Source: an uncultured Pelagibacteraceae bacterium
GTDB taxonomy: Bacteria; Pseudomonadota; Alphaproteobacteria; Pelagibacterales; Pelagibacteraceae
Length of the DNA stretch: 64,000 nucleotides
Direction: 5' to 3'
Assembly: GCA_902614355.1 (NCBI GenBank)
Contig: CACMKP010000001.1
Span: 62,001 to 126,000, forward strand
Shown here: positions 16,481 to 25,068 of the stretch, one piece after another
Numbering within the stretch: position 1 is the first letter of the stretch
Layout: every line of letters begins with the position of its first letter
Program-made: the position numbers and the translations under genes
Notes under the pieces: generated by a model
Database searches by the model: none
The model's input: only the letters and a program-made list of their open reading frames with translations
What the model was told of the DNA's origin: nothing

Positions 16481-17923
16481 TTATTTTTGTTTTAAAGTAA
16501 TTGTTTGGTTTAGATTTTTTACCGAGATCATTTTAGTTTTTCCATTTGTCCATCTAACCTCTATTTTTATATTCTTTTCATTTTTTCTAATACCATAATG
16601 AGCTACTGGTTCCATTTGACATAGATACCCTGAACCAGAGTCAATTGTTTTTGAATGTTTTCTTAAATTTGAAATCAATGTTACTGTTGCTCCTCTTGCG
16701 GGTGCCCCATATTTATTTAGCGGTTTAATCCTTAAATATTTGTGTTGAGGATTCACCTTTGCTTTATACAAAGACAATGGCTGATCTCTGCTTTCTCCGT
16801 GGGAAACTAATAATTCTAATATGCCGTCGTTATCTATGTCAGCAACTGCTGCTCCAGTTCCATATCCATCTGGTTCTAAACCAATATCTAAGGGTATTTG
16901 TTTTATCAAACCATTCTCTAAAATTCTAAAAAGTTTGTTCGGTTCACCAATATTATTCAAGAATATTTCGTCGTAACCATCATTATCTAAATCAGCTGAA
17001 ATAACAGTTCTTATTCTTGACGGCTCATCAAAAGGTGGCTTTGCTATATCTTCAAAAATATCATTTTTAAGTACATATGCTCTGTGAAATCCTCCCCAAT
17101 TTCCATTTAAAATATCAAGTCTTCCTCGATAATAAATATCTGCCAAAGTTGTACCTCTCCCATTTTGAAGGACGTCTTGAACTCTATATTCGTATGCAAC
17201 ATCTAAAAATTTACCCTCATCATTTTTGTATAAAAAATTTGCTCCTCTCTCATTGGCTGCAAATATATCAATTTTATCAGAAATGATGTGTCCAGCTACG
17301 ACAGCACGTCCGCCTGTAACTTTCGCCAGATTTAATTGAACAGATTTATCGACTATTATGTCATCATTAAATTCGTAGTATCTTGTGGGTCCTCCGTAGT
17401 TAGCAACATATACACCATAATTGCCATTTCCTTTTCTATCAACACAAACAACTGACCTCCCAGCAGTTAAATTGAGATCTTTTTGATTTTTCTCAATTTC
17501 AAATAAATCAATAAAATTACCCTTCTCTAAATCTATAAGTCTATCTGAATATTTTTTTGTTCCACTATACGTATCAGTGTTGAGAAAATATATTTCCTCA
17601 TATCCATCTTTATCCATATCACATGCAGCGACACCAATTGTTCTTCTAAATTCATCCGAAAATTTTTTTTGATTCACAATATTAATTAGTTTTTCATTCT
17701 CGTATGATAAAGCCAAATTCAGATAACCAAATCCAGTAACTATAAAATCAAATTTTCCATCTTGATTTACATCAGTGACGGAAACTCCATAACTAAGTCT
17801 TTTAGGATTATCAACAATTTGGCTTGTTATATCCTCAAAAAAATCAGCATTCAGATTGTTTGGGATTAATAGAAAAAACAAAACTACTAATTTCTTTAAA
17901 TAATTAATTATTTTAATTTTCAT
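16481..17923 (-). CDS. Secreted FG-GAP/VCBS repeat protein with C-terminal ASPIC/UnbV domain
   Basis: A 480-residue protein with a signal peptide (about 1-26). Calcium-binding-type FG-GAP repeats recur along the chain, for example DVNQDGKFDF, DMDKDGYEEI, DLDNDGYDEI and DIDNDGILEL, so a beta-propeller is expected. The last 75 residues (from RGATVTLIS through GSGYLCQMEPVAHYGI) form an ASPIC/UnbV domain. Such proteins are exported and thought to bind surfaces or sugars; no enzyme activity is established. It overlaps the preceding gene by 11 bp and so belongs to the photolyase-DUF2256 run. Confidence 0.88.
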   Translation of the reverse strand: MKIKIINYLKKLVVLFFLLIPNNLNADFFEDITSQIVDNPKRLSYGVSVTDVNQDGKFDFIVTGFGYLNLALSYENEKLINIVNQKKFSDEFRRTIGVAACDMDKDGYEEIYFLNTDTYSGTKKYSDRLIDLEKGNFIDLFEIEKNQKDLNLTAGRSVVCVDRKGNGNYGVYVANYGGPTRYYEFNDDIIVDKSVQLNLAKVTGGRAVVAGHIISDKIDIFAANERGANFLYKNDEGKFLDVAYEYRVQDVLQNGRGTTLADIYYRGRLDILNGNWGGFHRAYVLKNDIFEDIAKPPFDEPSRIRTVISADLDNDGYDEIFLNNIGEPNKLFRILENGLIKQIPLDIGLEPDGYGTGAAVADIDNDGILELLVSHGESRDQPLSLYKAKVNPQHKYLRIKPLNKYGAPARGATVTLISNLRKHSKTIDSGSGYLCQMEPVAHYGIRKNEKNIKIEVRWTNGKTKMISVKNLNQTITLKQK

Positions 17924-18446
17924 TTTTTTTACTTTTATACTTTTTCATCCAATCACCAAATATCTTTATAGCATCCTCCATATTCCTAGTTTTGTTAGGA
18001 TGGTTCTTTGCTCTACCCAGCATGGTTGCAATAACGTTTACCTGATACTTAATTGGACGATTTTTAATAGTTCTAATTGTGTAAAGAGCTTTTTCCTTGT
18101 TTTTGAATCCTAACCCATGAGTAGTAGTTTTAGGATTATAATCTGAATACAGCGATAAATTTATAGGTTTAGATCTTTTACTTAATGGCATTTTGTCTAT
18201 AATTTTAAAAATTGTTTTAAGATTAAGGTTATTCATCTTCTTTTTAGATTTGCCATCAAAACCAATTAAATCAATTGAGGATTTTTCTTGCTTATTAATT
18301 TTACAAATTAATTTTACAAATCTTTTATGAAAATCTTTTATTTTAGCTTGATATATTTTTTTCGCCTCTAGATAAATTCTATCCTTATAACTTGGTGTAG
18401 AAACAAGTAAAATTCTACTTTTCCATTTGTATTTTTCTAAGTTCAT
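17913..18446 (-). CDS. Unknown basic protein with DUF4174-like N-terminus
   Basis: A 177-residue, very lysine-rich protein without signal or membrane segment. The first 60 residues (MNLEKYKWKSRILLVSTPSY then FHKRFVKLICKI) resemble the N-terminal part of DUF4174 proteins, which begin with L-x-x-YxWKxRxLL and read out as thioredoxin-like folds. The second half, with SLYSDYNPKTTTHGLGF and ATMLGRAKNHPNKT, looks like a separate conserved module that I cannot name. The start shares ATGA with the DUF2256 stop, and its 3' end overlaps the FG-GAP gene by 11 bp. Function is unknown. Confidence 0.7.
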   Translation of the reverse strand: MNLEKYKWKSRILLVSTPSYKDRIYLEAKKIYQAKIKDFHKRFVKLICKINKQEKSSIDLIGFDGKSKKKMNNLNLKTIFKIIDKMPLSKRSKPINLSLYSDYNPKTTTHGLGFKNKEKALYTIRTIKNRPIKYQVNVIATMLGRAKNHPNKTRNMEDAIKIFGDWMKKYKSKKNEN

Positions 18447-18574
18447 ATTTTTTTGCTAGAACATCTTTTTGAGCAATACTTGACTCTGTCCCAATTTAGC
18501 TTCCATTTTCTTCTCCAATTGAAAGGTCTTTTACAAACGATGCATATTTTAGATGGAAGATTTTCTTTTTTCAC
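18443..18574 (-). CDS. DUF2256 small zinc-ribbon-like protein
   Basis: A 43-residue protein starting at GTG 18574. It carries the DUF2256 pattern: LPSKICIVCKRPFNWRRKW, NWDRVKYCSKRC, with two CxxC/CxxxC pairs (C11, C14, C34, C38) that should bind zinc. The GTG overlaps the photolyase stop as TAGTG and its TGA overlaps the next ATG as ATGA, so it is coupled to both neighbours. In other proteobacteria DUF2256 genes are commonly found beside photolyase-related genes, which supports this as a real gene. Function is unknown. Confidence 0.88.
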   Translation of the reverse strand: MKKENLPSKICIVCKRPFNWRRKWKLNWDRVKYCSKRCSSKKI

Positions 18575-20064
18575 TAAAGTGTGTTTTGTTTAATAAATTT
18601 TTCAGCAGCAGGAAGAATTAATTTTTTTCTATCACTTTTCATTTTGTCAAAAATTCTAACCATCATGGATAACCTTGGATTTTTCAAAAAAAATTTTCTA
18701 TTTCTGTCAATAAATCTCCAATACAACCCATCCATTATGTTACACCAATCACCTTTCTTGAAATCCATCATTTTCATGAAATAACTTGATCCACATATAT
18801 ATGGTTTCGTGGCAAATATTCCTCCATCACTAAATAATCCCATGCCATAAACATTAGGCACCATTACCCAATCTGAGGAATCTACAAACATTTCCATAAA
18901 CCATTTATAAACAATGGTAGGTTTTATTTCACAAAGATTCATGATGTTGGATAAGATCATTAATCTTTCAATGTGATGAGACCATCCATGATTTAAAGCA
19001 TTTTTAATTGCGTAATCCAACGGAAGTAAACCAGTCGTTCCGTCATACCATGACTTTTTCATTTTACGATTTTGTTTAAAAAAGTTTCCAGTTTCCATTT
19101 CGTTTGAATAACTTTGATAAATTCCTCTCATAAATTCTCTCCATCCTATAACCTGACGCACATAACCTTCTAAAGAATTTAATCTGATTTTTTTAGTTTT
19201 ATGAAAATCTAAAACTTTTTTGATAATAAATTCAGGCGTGATTAAGCCAAGGTTGATATAAGGACTTAAAGCACTGTGGAATAAAATATTATTTTTTTGA
19301 TCAACAGCGTCCTCATAATCACCAAATAAATTAGATTTCTCTTTGATAAAAAAATTTAATAATTTGACCACGTCATTATAATCTGTAGCAAACCAAAAGT
19401 TTTTGGTTATTCCTGGATGATCTTTGAATAATTTTTCAATAATAGGTTTTAATTTTTTAGTGTGGTTAGTCTCATTTATTTTTGGAAATTTTGGAATAGA
19501 GATATTTTTTGGTAACTTATTTCTATTATCTTCATCAAAACTCCATTTACCTCCTATAGGATTTCCATCAGAGCCCATTAATATGCCAGATTTTTTTCTA
19601 ACTTCTTTATAAAAAGTTGCCATGAAAGGTTTTTTCGATTTTGATAAATATTGTTTAAATTCATTTCTCGAATTTAAAAACATAGGAGTTTGCACAATAT
19701 TCCATTTAATTTTCTCTTTTTTAATAAATTGATCAATTTTTTTCTCAAAAAATTTATCCTCAATTTCAAAACTTGAAATCTCTTTTATTTTCTTAGAATT
19801 AATTAATTTTTTTAATTTTTTTGTATAGTCATCTTTAAAATCTTTATCTTCAATTTTAAAATATTCTAATTTAAACTTATCCTTTTTAAGATTTTCCGCA
19901 TGTGAACGCATTGATGATAAGAAGAGAAGGATTTTATTTTTATGATGTTTTTCATAAGTGCATAATTGGTAATCTTCTGCCATAAAAAATAGGTGGTCTT
20001 TTTTGAAGCGGTCCAAGTATTTTGGTGGAAATAATTGATTGCCAAGTATAAAAAATAACTTCAT
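18574..20064 (-). CDS. Cryptochrome/photolyase-related protein of the prokaryotic (6-4)/FeS-BCP type
   Basis: A 496-residue protein. The N-terminal alpha/beta domain starts KLFFILGNQLFPP, typical of this subfamily, and the helical FAD domain carries HSALSPYINLGLITP (263-277), VRQVIGWREFMRG (302-314), GWSHHIERLMILSN (360-373) and DWVMVPNVYGMGLFSDGG (398-415). The family repairs (6-4) photoproducts with light and normally holds a 4Fe-4S cluster by four cysteines. Only C378 and C441 can be aligned; the middle CxxC is replaced in MMDFKKGDWC, while C424 lies in another place. The cluster may be absent. The gene is divergent from an SDR gene, with a 27-bp gap. Confidence 0.88.
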   Translation of the reverse strand: MKLFFILGNQLFPPKYLDRFKKDHLFFMAEDYQLCTYEKHHKNKILLFLSSMRSHAENLKKDKFKLEYFKIEDKDFKDDYTKKLKKLINSKKIKEISSFEIEDKFFEKKIDQFIKKEKIKWNIVQTPMFLNSRNEFKQYLSKSKKPFMATFYKEVRKKSGILMGSDGNPIGGKWSFDEDNRNKLPKNISIPKFPKINETNHTKKLKPIIEKLFKDHPGITKNFWFATDYNDVVKLLNFFIKEKSNLFGDYEDAVDQKNNILFHSALSPYINLGLITPEFIIKKVLDFHKTKKIRLNSLEGYVRQVIGWREFMRGIYQSYSNEMETGNFFKQNRKMKKSWYDGTTGLLPLDYAIKNALNHGWSHHIERLMILSNIMNLCEIKPTIVYKWFMEMFVDSSDWVMVPNVYGMGLFSDGGIFATKPYICGSSYFMKMMDFKKGDWCNIMDGLYWRFIDRNRKFFLKNPRLSMMVRIFDKMKSDRKKLILPAAEKFIKQNTL

Positions 20065-20067
20065 ATT
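20039..20067 (+). promoter_or_regulatory. Candidate promoter of the SDR gene
   Basis: TTGCCA (20039-20044) and CATATT (20062-20067) are separated by 17 bases on the plus strand. The -10 box covers the start codon of the divergent photolyase gene, so the two promoters overlap face to face. The leader to the ATG at 20092 would be about 18 bases. Five of six and four of six consensus positions match; tentative. Confidence 0.3.
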
Positions 20068-20069
20068 TA

Positions 20070-20098
20070 AATATAACTAATAAAAATTTTTATGTCAG
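20070..20098 (-). promoter_or_regulatory. Candidate promoter of the photolyase operon
   Basis: On the minus strand CTGACA (20098-20093) and TATATT (20075-20070) are 17 bases apart, each matching the sigma-70 consensus at five of six positions. The -35 box spans the start codon of the divergent SDR gene. Transcription would begin at about the photolyase ATG (20064), giving a leaderless or nearly leaderless message. Confidence 0.45.
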
Positions 20099-20802
20099 AA
20101 AAATATCTTATTTTTGGTGCGACAGGATCCATCGGTTCTAGTTTGGCTGAACAATTAGTAAATTCAGGGAATTCAGTTCATTTAGTTGGTAGAAATGAAA
20201 ATGAAACTAAAAATATTTCTGAAAAATTAGGTTGTGCATTTACAATAGCTGACGTTTTGCAAGATGGATTTGTTAATAAGGTAAAAAATGATATTTCTGA
20301 CGTGAAAGGTATTGCATATTGTGTAGGGTCAATTGATCTGAAACCTTTAAGAATGGTCAATGAGCAAGATTTTAATAAGTGTATGAAATTAAATTTATAT
20401 TCAGCAGTCGAGATTATAAAGGGATACCAGGATAGTTTGAAAAAAAATAAAGGTTCGGTGGTTTTATTTTCTACAGTTGCTGCTCAAAGAGGTTTTACAA
20501 ATCATGCAATAATTGCCTCTACAAAAGCTGCCGTAGAGGGTTTGACAGTTTCTTTGGCTGCAGAATTTGCTCCAAACATAAGAGTAAACTGTATTGCACC
20601 AAGTTTAACCAATTCTAAAATCGCTGAACCAATGTTAAAGAACAAGGCTTTAGCAGATGGAATTGCAAAAGCTCATCCATTAAAGAGACTGGGTGAGGGA
20701 AAAGACTCAGCATCTTTAGCTAAATTTCTTATTACAGATGATAGCTCATGGGTGACAGGTCAAATTATAGCAGTTGATGGTGGAAGATCAAAGCTTTCGT
20801 AA
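20092..20802 (+). CDS. Atypical short-chain dehydrogenase/reductase (SDR) lacking the catalytic tyrosine
   Basis: A 236-residue Rossmann-fold protein. The cofactor loop GATGSIG (9-15), the Ser127 of VVLFSTVAA and Lys145 are present, and the C-terminus has the usual SSWVTGQIIAVDGG. In the YxxxK motif the tyrosine position is Ile141 (HAIIASTK), so normal SDR proton transfer is not possible by this residue. Related proteins with HAxIAxxK occur in photolyase and singlet-oxygen gene clusters of other bacteria (from memory). It is divergent from the photolyase gene and its stop comes one base before the GTG of the sugar dehydrogenase. Confidence 0.87.
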   Translation: MSEKYLIFGATGSIGSSLAEQLVNSGNSVHLVGRNENETKNISEKLGCAFTIADVLQDGFVNKVKNDISDVKGIAYCVGSIDLKPLRMVNEQDFNKCMKLNLYSAVEIIKGYQDSLKKNKGSVVLFSTVAAQRGFTNHAIIASTKAAVEGLTVSLAAEFAPNIRVNCIAPSLTNSKIAEPMLKNKALADGIAKAHPLKRLGEGKDSASLAKFLITDDSSWVTGQIIAVDGGRSKLS

Positions 20803-20803
20803 A

Positions 20804-21871
20804 GTGAAAAGGTTTATTTTCTCAGTATCTTTATTCTTACTCTTAACAAACCTCTCATTTGCAAAAAATTTCAATTTAGAAAAAATTGTGGATTTAAATG
20901 GTCCTTGGGGCTCATCATTTATTAATAATGAAGAGCTTATTATAACTGAAAAAAGTGGAAAAATAAAAATTATAAATATTGTTTCAAAACAAATTTCTGA
21001 AATAAATCACAATCTTAATTTTTTAGAACATGGCCAAGGTGGAATACTAGATATTCTTTTTAAAGATAATTTTATTTATGTATCTTACACAGAAAATAGA
21101 GGTAATGGTAAAACCAGCACCTCAATTGCAAAAACAAAATTTTCCAAAAAAGAATTAAAATTTGAAAATATTTTCCAAGCAAATCCTCCTATTAATTCTG
21201 GTTATCATTTTGGATCAAGATTAGCGATAAAAGATGACTACCTTTTTGCATCTGCTGGTGAAAGAGGTAAAGGTATGATTGCGCAAGATCCAACAAAACA
21301 TCCAGGGAGCATTATAAGAATAAATTTAGATGGAAGTATTCCAAAGGACAATCCTAGATTTAAAGGGAAATCTAACTGGCTTCCAGAAATATATCAAATC
21401 GGTATTAGAAATCCTCAAGGCTTAGTTTTATCTCCATTTGACGGAAAAATTTACATGAGTAATCACGGAGCAAGGGGTGGAGATTGGTTTGGTGAGGCTA
21501 AAGAAGGTGAAAATTATGGTTGGAAAATTTTAGGATGGGGAGGGACAAATTACTCTGGTATCCCAATTGGACCTAAATGGAAGCCAGGCTTCACAAAAGC
21601 AATTCATTATTGGGTACCCTCAATTGCCACAAGTGCCATCACAATTTACAAAGGTAAGGAATTTAGTGAATGGAATGGTCATGCACTTATAACATCATTG
21701 AAAGATCAATCTTTAAGAAAACTGATATTTAAAGATTTATCAAATGTAAAAGAAGATATTGTTTTTCAAAAAAAAATTGGAAGATTAAGAGACATACAAG
21801 TACATCCAGAAAATGGTAAAATTTATTTTTTAGCAGGAGATAGTTTGTGGCTAATGCAAAAAATTCAATAG
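20804..21871 (+). CDS. PQQ-dependent aldose sugar dehydrogenase-like protein (soluble, secreted)
   Basis: A 355-residue protein of the soluble glucose/sorbosone dehydrogenase (six-bladed propeller) family. I place the start at GTG 20804, which gives a clean signal peptide (KRFIFSVSLFLLLTNLSFA, cut near residue 21) and starts 2 bp after the SDR stop; an upstream ATG at 20774 would add an antisignal polar stretch. Family marks: the DILFKDNFIYVSYTE, FASAGERG, IGIRNPQGL, MSNHGARGGD and NYGW blocks with the catalytic-type His in SNHG. The family oxidises sugars in the periplasm with PQQ and calcium. No PQQ synthesis gene is in the window. Confidence 0.88.
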   Translation: MKRFIFSVSLFLLLTNLSFAKNFNLEKIVDLNGPWGSSFINNEELIITEKSGKIKIINIVSKQISEINHNLNFLEHGQGGILDILFKDNFIYVSYTENRGNGKTSTSIAKTKFSKKELKFENIFQANPPINSGYHFGSRLAIKDDYLFASAGERGKGMIAQDPTKHPGSIIRINLDGSIPKDNPRFKGKSNWLPEIYQIGIRNPQGLVLSPFDGKIYMSNHGARGGDWFGEAKEGENYGWKILGWGGTNYSGIPIGPKWKPGFTKAIHYWVPSIATSAITIYKGKEFSEWNGHALITSLKDQSLRKLIFKDLSNVKEDIVFQKKIGRLRDIQVHPENGKIYFLAGDSLWLMQKIQ

Positions 21872-21881
21872 TTTTAAATGA

Positions 21882-24419
21882 CTATTGATTTCTTATAAGT
21901 GGATAAACCTTTGGATTTAAATATTTGATGTTAGTTAATAATATCAGTACTAAAGTTACAAAACCAATAGATAGTCCAAGGTAAATTAAGACTTCAAGAT
22001 TAAACTTCCAAGATAACTCAAAAATATTTTCAATTATAAATTTGGAACCAATTACAGCAAAAAAAATTGCAATCATTATTACTGATATAAAAATGATCAT
22101 AAATTCAATTAATGAAGAAAAGATAATCTCTTTTCTTGAAAACCCTAAAATTTTAAAAACTAAATTTTGATATTCTCTTACTTTTCCTTGAACCATAATC
22201 GCACTTGATATTACTATTAAGCCAATAACAATGGTGACTGTTGAAATTACAATAACTGCTATGAAAACTTTATTTAAAACATTTGTGACTTTATTTAAAT
22301 AATCTGCAATTTTAATCATTGATAAACTAGGGAAAATTTCAAGCATTTTTGTTTCATCAAATTTATTTAAATTATAGAACTTTGTGGTCGCTAAATATTC
22401 GTGGGGAATATTTTTTGCAAAGTCAGGATTAAACAGCATTGCAAAATTTATATTAAGATCTCTATAATCAACCTTTCTAAAGTTGACTATTTCACCATCA
22501 ACTTCTCTACCATAGATATTTAAAGTAAATATATCCCCTAATTTAATATTAAAATCCTTAGCAACCTTAGCGTCTAATGATATCTGAAGTTGGTTTGGTT
22601 TAGACAAATCCCACCATTTACCATCAATAATTAGATTATCTTCAGGAACTTCTTTTGTCCAAGATGATCTCCGTTCACTACCTATAACCCAATAGCTATC
22701 ATTTTCAGTTGTAATATATGTATTTGGATTTATACCATTAATCCTTAATATTCCTGAAGAAACCATTGGCACAATTTCAACATTAGCATCAGAATCCATT
22801 GATAAAATTATTTGTTCAAACTTTCCACGCTCTCCATTTTGAATACCCACAAAAAAATAATCAGGAGCGATGTCGGGAATTGATTTTGCTATTTCTCTTT
22901 TAAAGTTAGTTCCAACTAATGCCAAAGTCAAAAGTAATGTGACACCTAGGCCTAAAGACATAATTGTAATAGGTGTGATACTTTTTGATTGTGTAATATT
23001 TTTAATAGATACTTTTAAAGTAGTGCTCGAATTAAATCTAAACTTTTTTAATGAAAATATGATTAATTTTGAAAGTAGAAAAAATATAATCAAACAAATA
23101 AAAAATGCTCCAAAATACCCAAGGCTATAAGTAAGATTTTCTGATCTATAGGTAAATATCAAAATCAAAATTGATAACATGAAAATACTCATAAAAATTA
23201 ATTTCTTTGAATAATAAAATTGTAAATTTTGGAAAATATTTCTAAATAGACTTGATGCTTTGACTTGATCAATAGAACTAATTGTAGGAATGGAAAAAAT
23301 TGTCAAAACTAACAAACCTATTAAAAATATTTTAAAAAAATTAAAAAAAGAAAAAAATAAGTTTATCTTAAGTCCAAAGCTATTTGACAAATATTTGTCT
23401 GCTAATGGCACAATTAGTAAACTACTGAGGTACGCCAAAATAGTAATTATAAATAATAATATTACTAATTGAAGATAATAAAGTTTTTTAATATTACCAG
23501 AATAGAAACCTAAAGCCTTTCTTACTGCTATAGACAAGTTATTTTGATTTATAAATGACAGAAGAGTATTAGCAATTCCAATACCAGCAATTAGCATTGC
23601 ACTAATTGAGACAAGGGATAAAAATTGTGAAAAGTTACCAATTACTCTTTTTAATCCACTCGCTGCATTTTCTGGATATCTAATTTTTACCTTTTGATCG
23701 TCTTTAAAAATACTTTCGATTTTTTTTATGATTATTTCTGGGTCATCATTATTATTAAATTTTACTTTGTATTCGTAATTTAAAAAATTTCCTATTCCAT
23801 TAAGTTTTAAGATATCCAAAGTTTGTTTACCTGTTAAAACCCAATCTCCAAAAGTCACAAATCCACTTACATCTGGAACAGATCTTACCTTGCCAATAAC
23901 AAGAAATTCTTGATCTTGAATTTTTACAATTTCATTTGTCTTGATATTTAAGGTTTTTGATAAACTCTCATTAATTAAAATTGTATAAGGTTCATTTTGC
24001 ATTCTTTCATAAGCACCAGCAGGTTCATAAGTTACCTCACCATATAAAGGATATTTTTGATCAACAGTTTTTATTCTAGTGAATAAAGATTTATTTTTCT
24101 TTCGATTTGTTGTTGAGAGCATTGTACTAAATTCAACCATCTCTGACATAATTGTAAACTCTTCAACTTTATTTAATAAATCTATATTTCCTTGATTTCT
24201 ATTATAATCAATTTCTAAGTCTCCACCTAAAAGCTCTTTGGCATTTTCTTTGAGTTCTTTTTTCAAACTATCCTCAATAGTAAATATTGCACTTAATATG
24301 AAAAGACTTATGAACAGGGTGATGATTATACTTGAGATTTTTTTATAGTTCCTTTTTAAATCTCTCAGAGCATATATTAAGATAAACTTGTATTGATAAA
24401 ATTTATTTAATTTTTCCAT
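21882..24419 (-). CDS. ybbP: ABC transporter permease, FtsX family (YbbP-like)
   Basis: An 845-residue permease with an N-terminal helix, a large MacB-type periplasmic domain, three helices near the middle that repeat at the end, and further helices between: the duplicated FtsX arrangement typical of YbbP and LolC/E-like proteins. The ATG at 24419 (MEKLNKFYQ) overlaps the ATPase gene by 17 bp; an upstream start at 24455 would overlap it far more. In E. coli ybbA-ybbP is divergent from tesA exactly as here. The exported substrate is not known; a lipid or lysophospholipid role is suggested only by the tesA link. Confidence 0.9.
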   Translation of the reverse strand: MEKLNKFYQYKFILIYALRDLKRNYKKISSIIITLFISLFILSAIFTIEDSLKKELKENAKELLGGDLEIDYNRNQGNIDLLNKVEEFTIMSEMVEFSTMLSTTNRKKNKSLFTRIKTVDQKYPLYGEVTYEPAGAYERMQNEPYTILINESLSKTLNIKTNEIVKIQDQEFLVIGKVRSVPDVSGFVTFGDWVLTGKQTLDILKLNGIGNFLNYEYKVKFNNNDDPEIIIKKIESIFKDDQKVKIRYPENAASGLKRVIGNFSQFLSLVSISAMLIAGIGIANTLLSFINQNNLSIAVRKALGFYSGNIKKLYYLQLVILLFIITILAYLSSLLIVPLADKYLSNSFGLKINLFFSFFNFFKIFLIGLLVLTIFSIPTISSIDQVKASSLFRNIFQNLQFYYSKKLIFMSIFMLSILILIFTYRSENLTYSLGYFGAFFICLIIFFLLSKLIIFSLKKFRFNSSTTLKVSIKNITQSKSITPITIMSLGLGVTLLLTLALVGTNFKREIAKSIPDIAPDYFFVGIQNGERGKFEQIILSMDSDANVEIVPMVSSGILRINGINPNTYITTENDSYWVIGSERRSSWTKEVPEDNLIIDGKWWDLSKPNQLQISLDAKVAKDFNIKLGDIFTLNIYGREVDGEIVNFRKVDYRDLNINFAMLFNPDFAKNIPHEYLATTKFYNLNKFDETKMLEIFPSLSMIKIADYLNKVTNVLNKVFIAVIVISTVTIVIGLIVISSAIMVQGKVREYQNLVFKILGFSRKEIIFSSLIEFMIIFISVIMIAIFFAVIGSKFIIENIFELSWKFNLEVLIYLGLSIGFVTLVLILLTNIKYLNPKVYPLIRNQ

Positions 24420-25068
24420 CTTTAATCTTAATTTTTCTGCTTGCACGGTTAGCAAGTTTTAGGTCATGTGTTACCATTATTAACGAGGAACTTTCCTCTT
24501 TGACATACCTAAATAAAATTTTAGAAATCATATCGGAATTTTCTGTATCTAAATTTCCTGTAGGTTCATCAGCTAGAATTAGCTCTGGCTTCATAGCAAT
24601 AGCTCTCGCGATAGCGACACGTTGTTGTTCTCCTCCAGATAACTGACTGGGTAGATTGTTTAGTCGATGTTTTAGTCCAAATCTATCTAAAAGAGATTTT
24701 GCTTCTTTCTCAGGATTTTTGAATTTATTCAATTCAAGAATTAAGGTTACATTTTCTAGGGCCGTATAATTGGGGATTAGATAAAAAGACTGAAAAATTA
24801 TACCAATATTTTTTTTTCTGATTTTTGATACTTCGTCTTCACTCAATTTTGTAATTTCTTTGTCTAGAAAGTATATCTTGCCTGAGGTTGGACGCTCTAA
24901 ACCACCAATTAACATGATTAAACTTGTTTTTCCTGAACCGCTTTCACCTACTATTGAAATAGTCTCTTTTTTTTTTGTGGTCAAATTTATGTCTTTCAAA
25001 ACGCTAATATTATCTTTACCAGTTTGGTATTTAAGATTTATTTTTTTTAATTTAAGAAGAGTGCTCAT
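24403..25068 (-). CDS. ybbA: ABC transporter ATP-binding protein (YbbA/LolD-like)
   Basis: A 221-residue ATPase with Walker A GESGSGKTS (41-49), Q-loop FQSFYL (92-97), signature LSGGEQQRVAIARA (143-156), Walker B LILADEPTGNLD and the H-loop VTHD. The LolD/MacB type is shown by the short N-terminus and the DEPTGNLD spacing. The start ATG at 25068 shares two bases with the start ATG of tesA on the other strand (the CATG at 25066-25069). It works with the permease that follows with a 17-bp overlap. Confidence 0.93.
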   Translation of the reverse strand: MSTLLKLKKINLKYQTGKDNISVLKDINLTTKKKETISIVGESGSGKTSLIMLIGGLERPTSGKIYFLDKEITKLSEDEVSKIRKKNIGIIFQSFYLIPNYTALENVTLILELNKFKNPEKEAKSLLDRFGLKHRLNNLPSQLSGGEQQRVAIARAIAMKPELILADEPTGNLDTENSDMISKILFRYVKEESSSLIMVTHDLKLANRASRKIKIKDGKIK

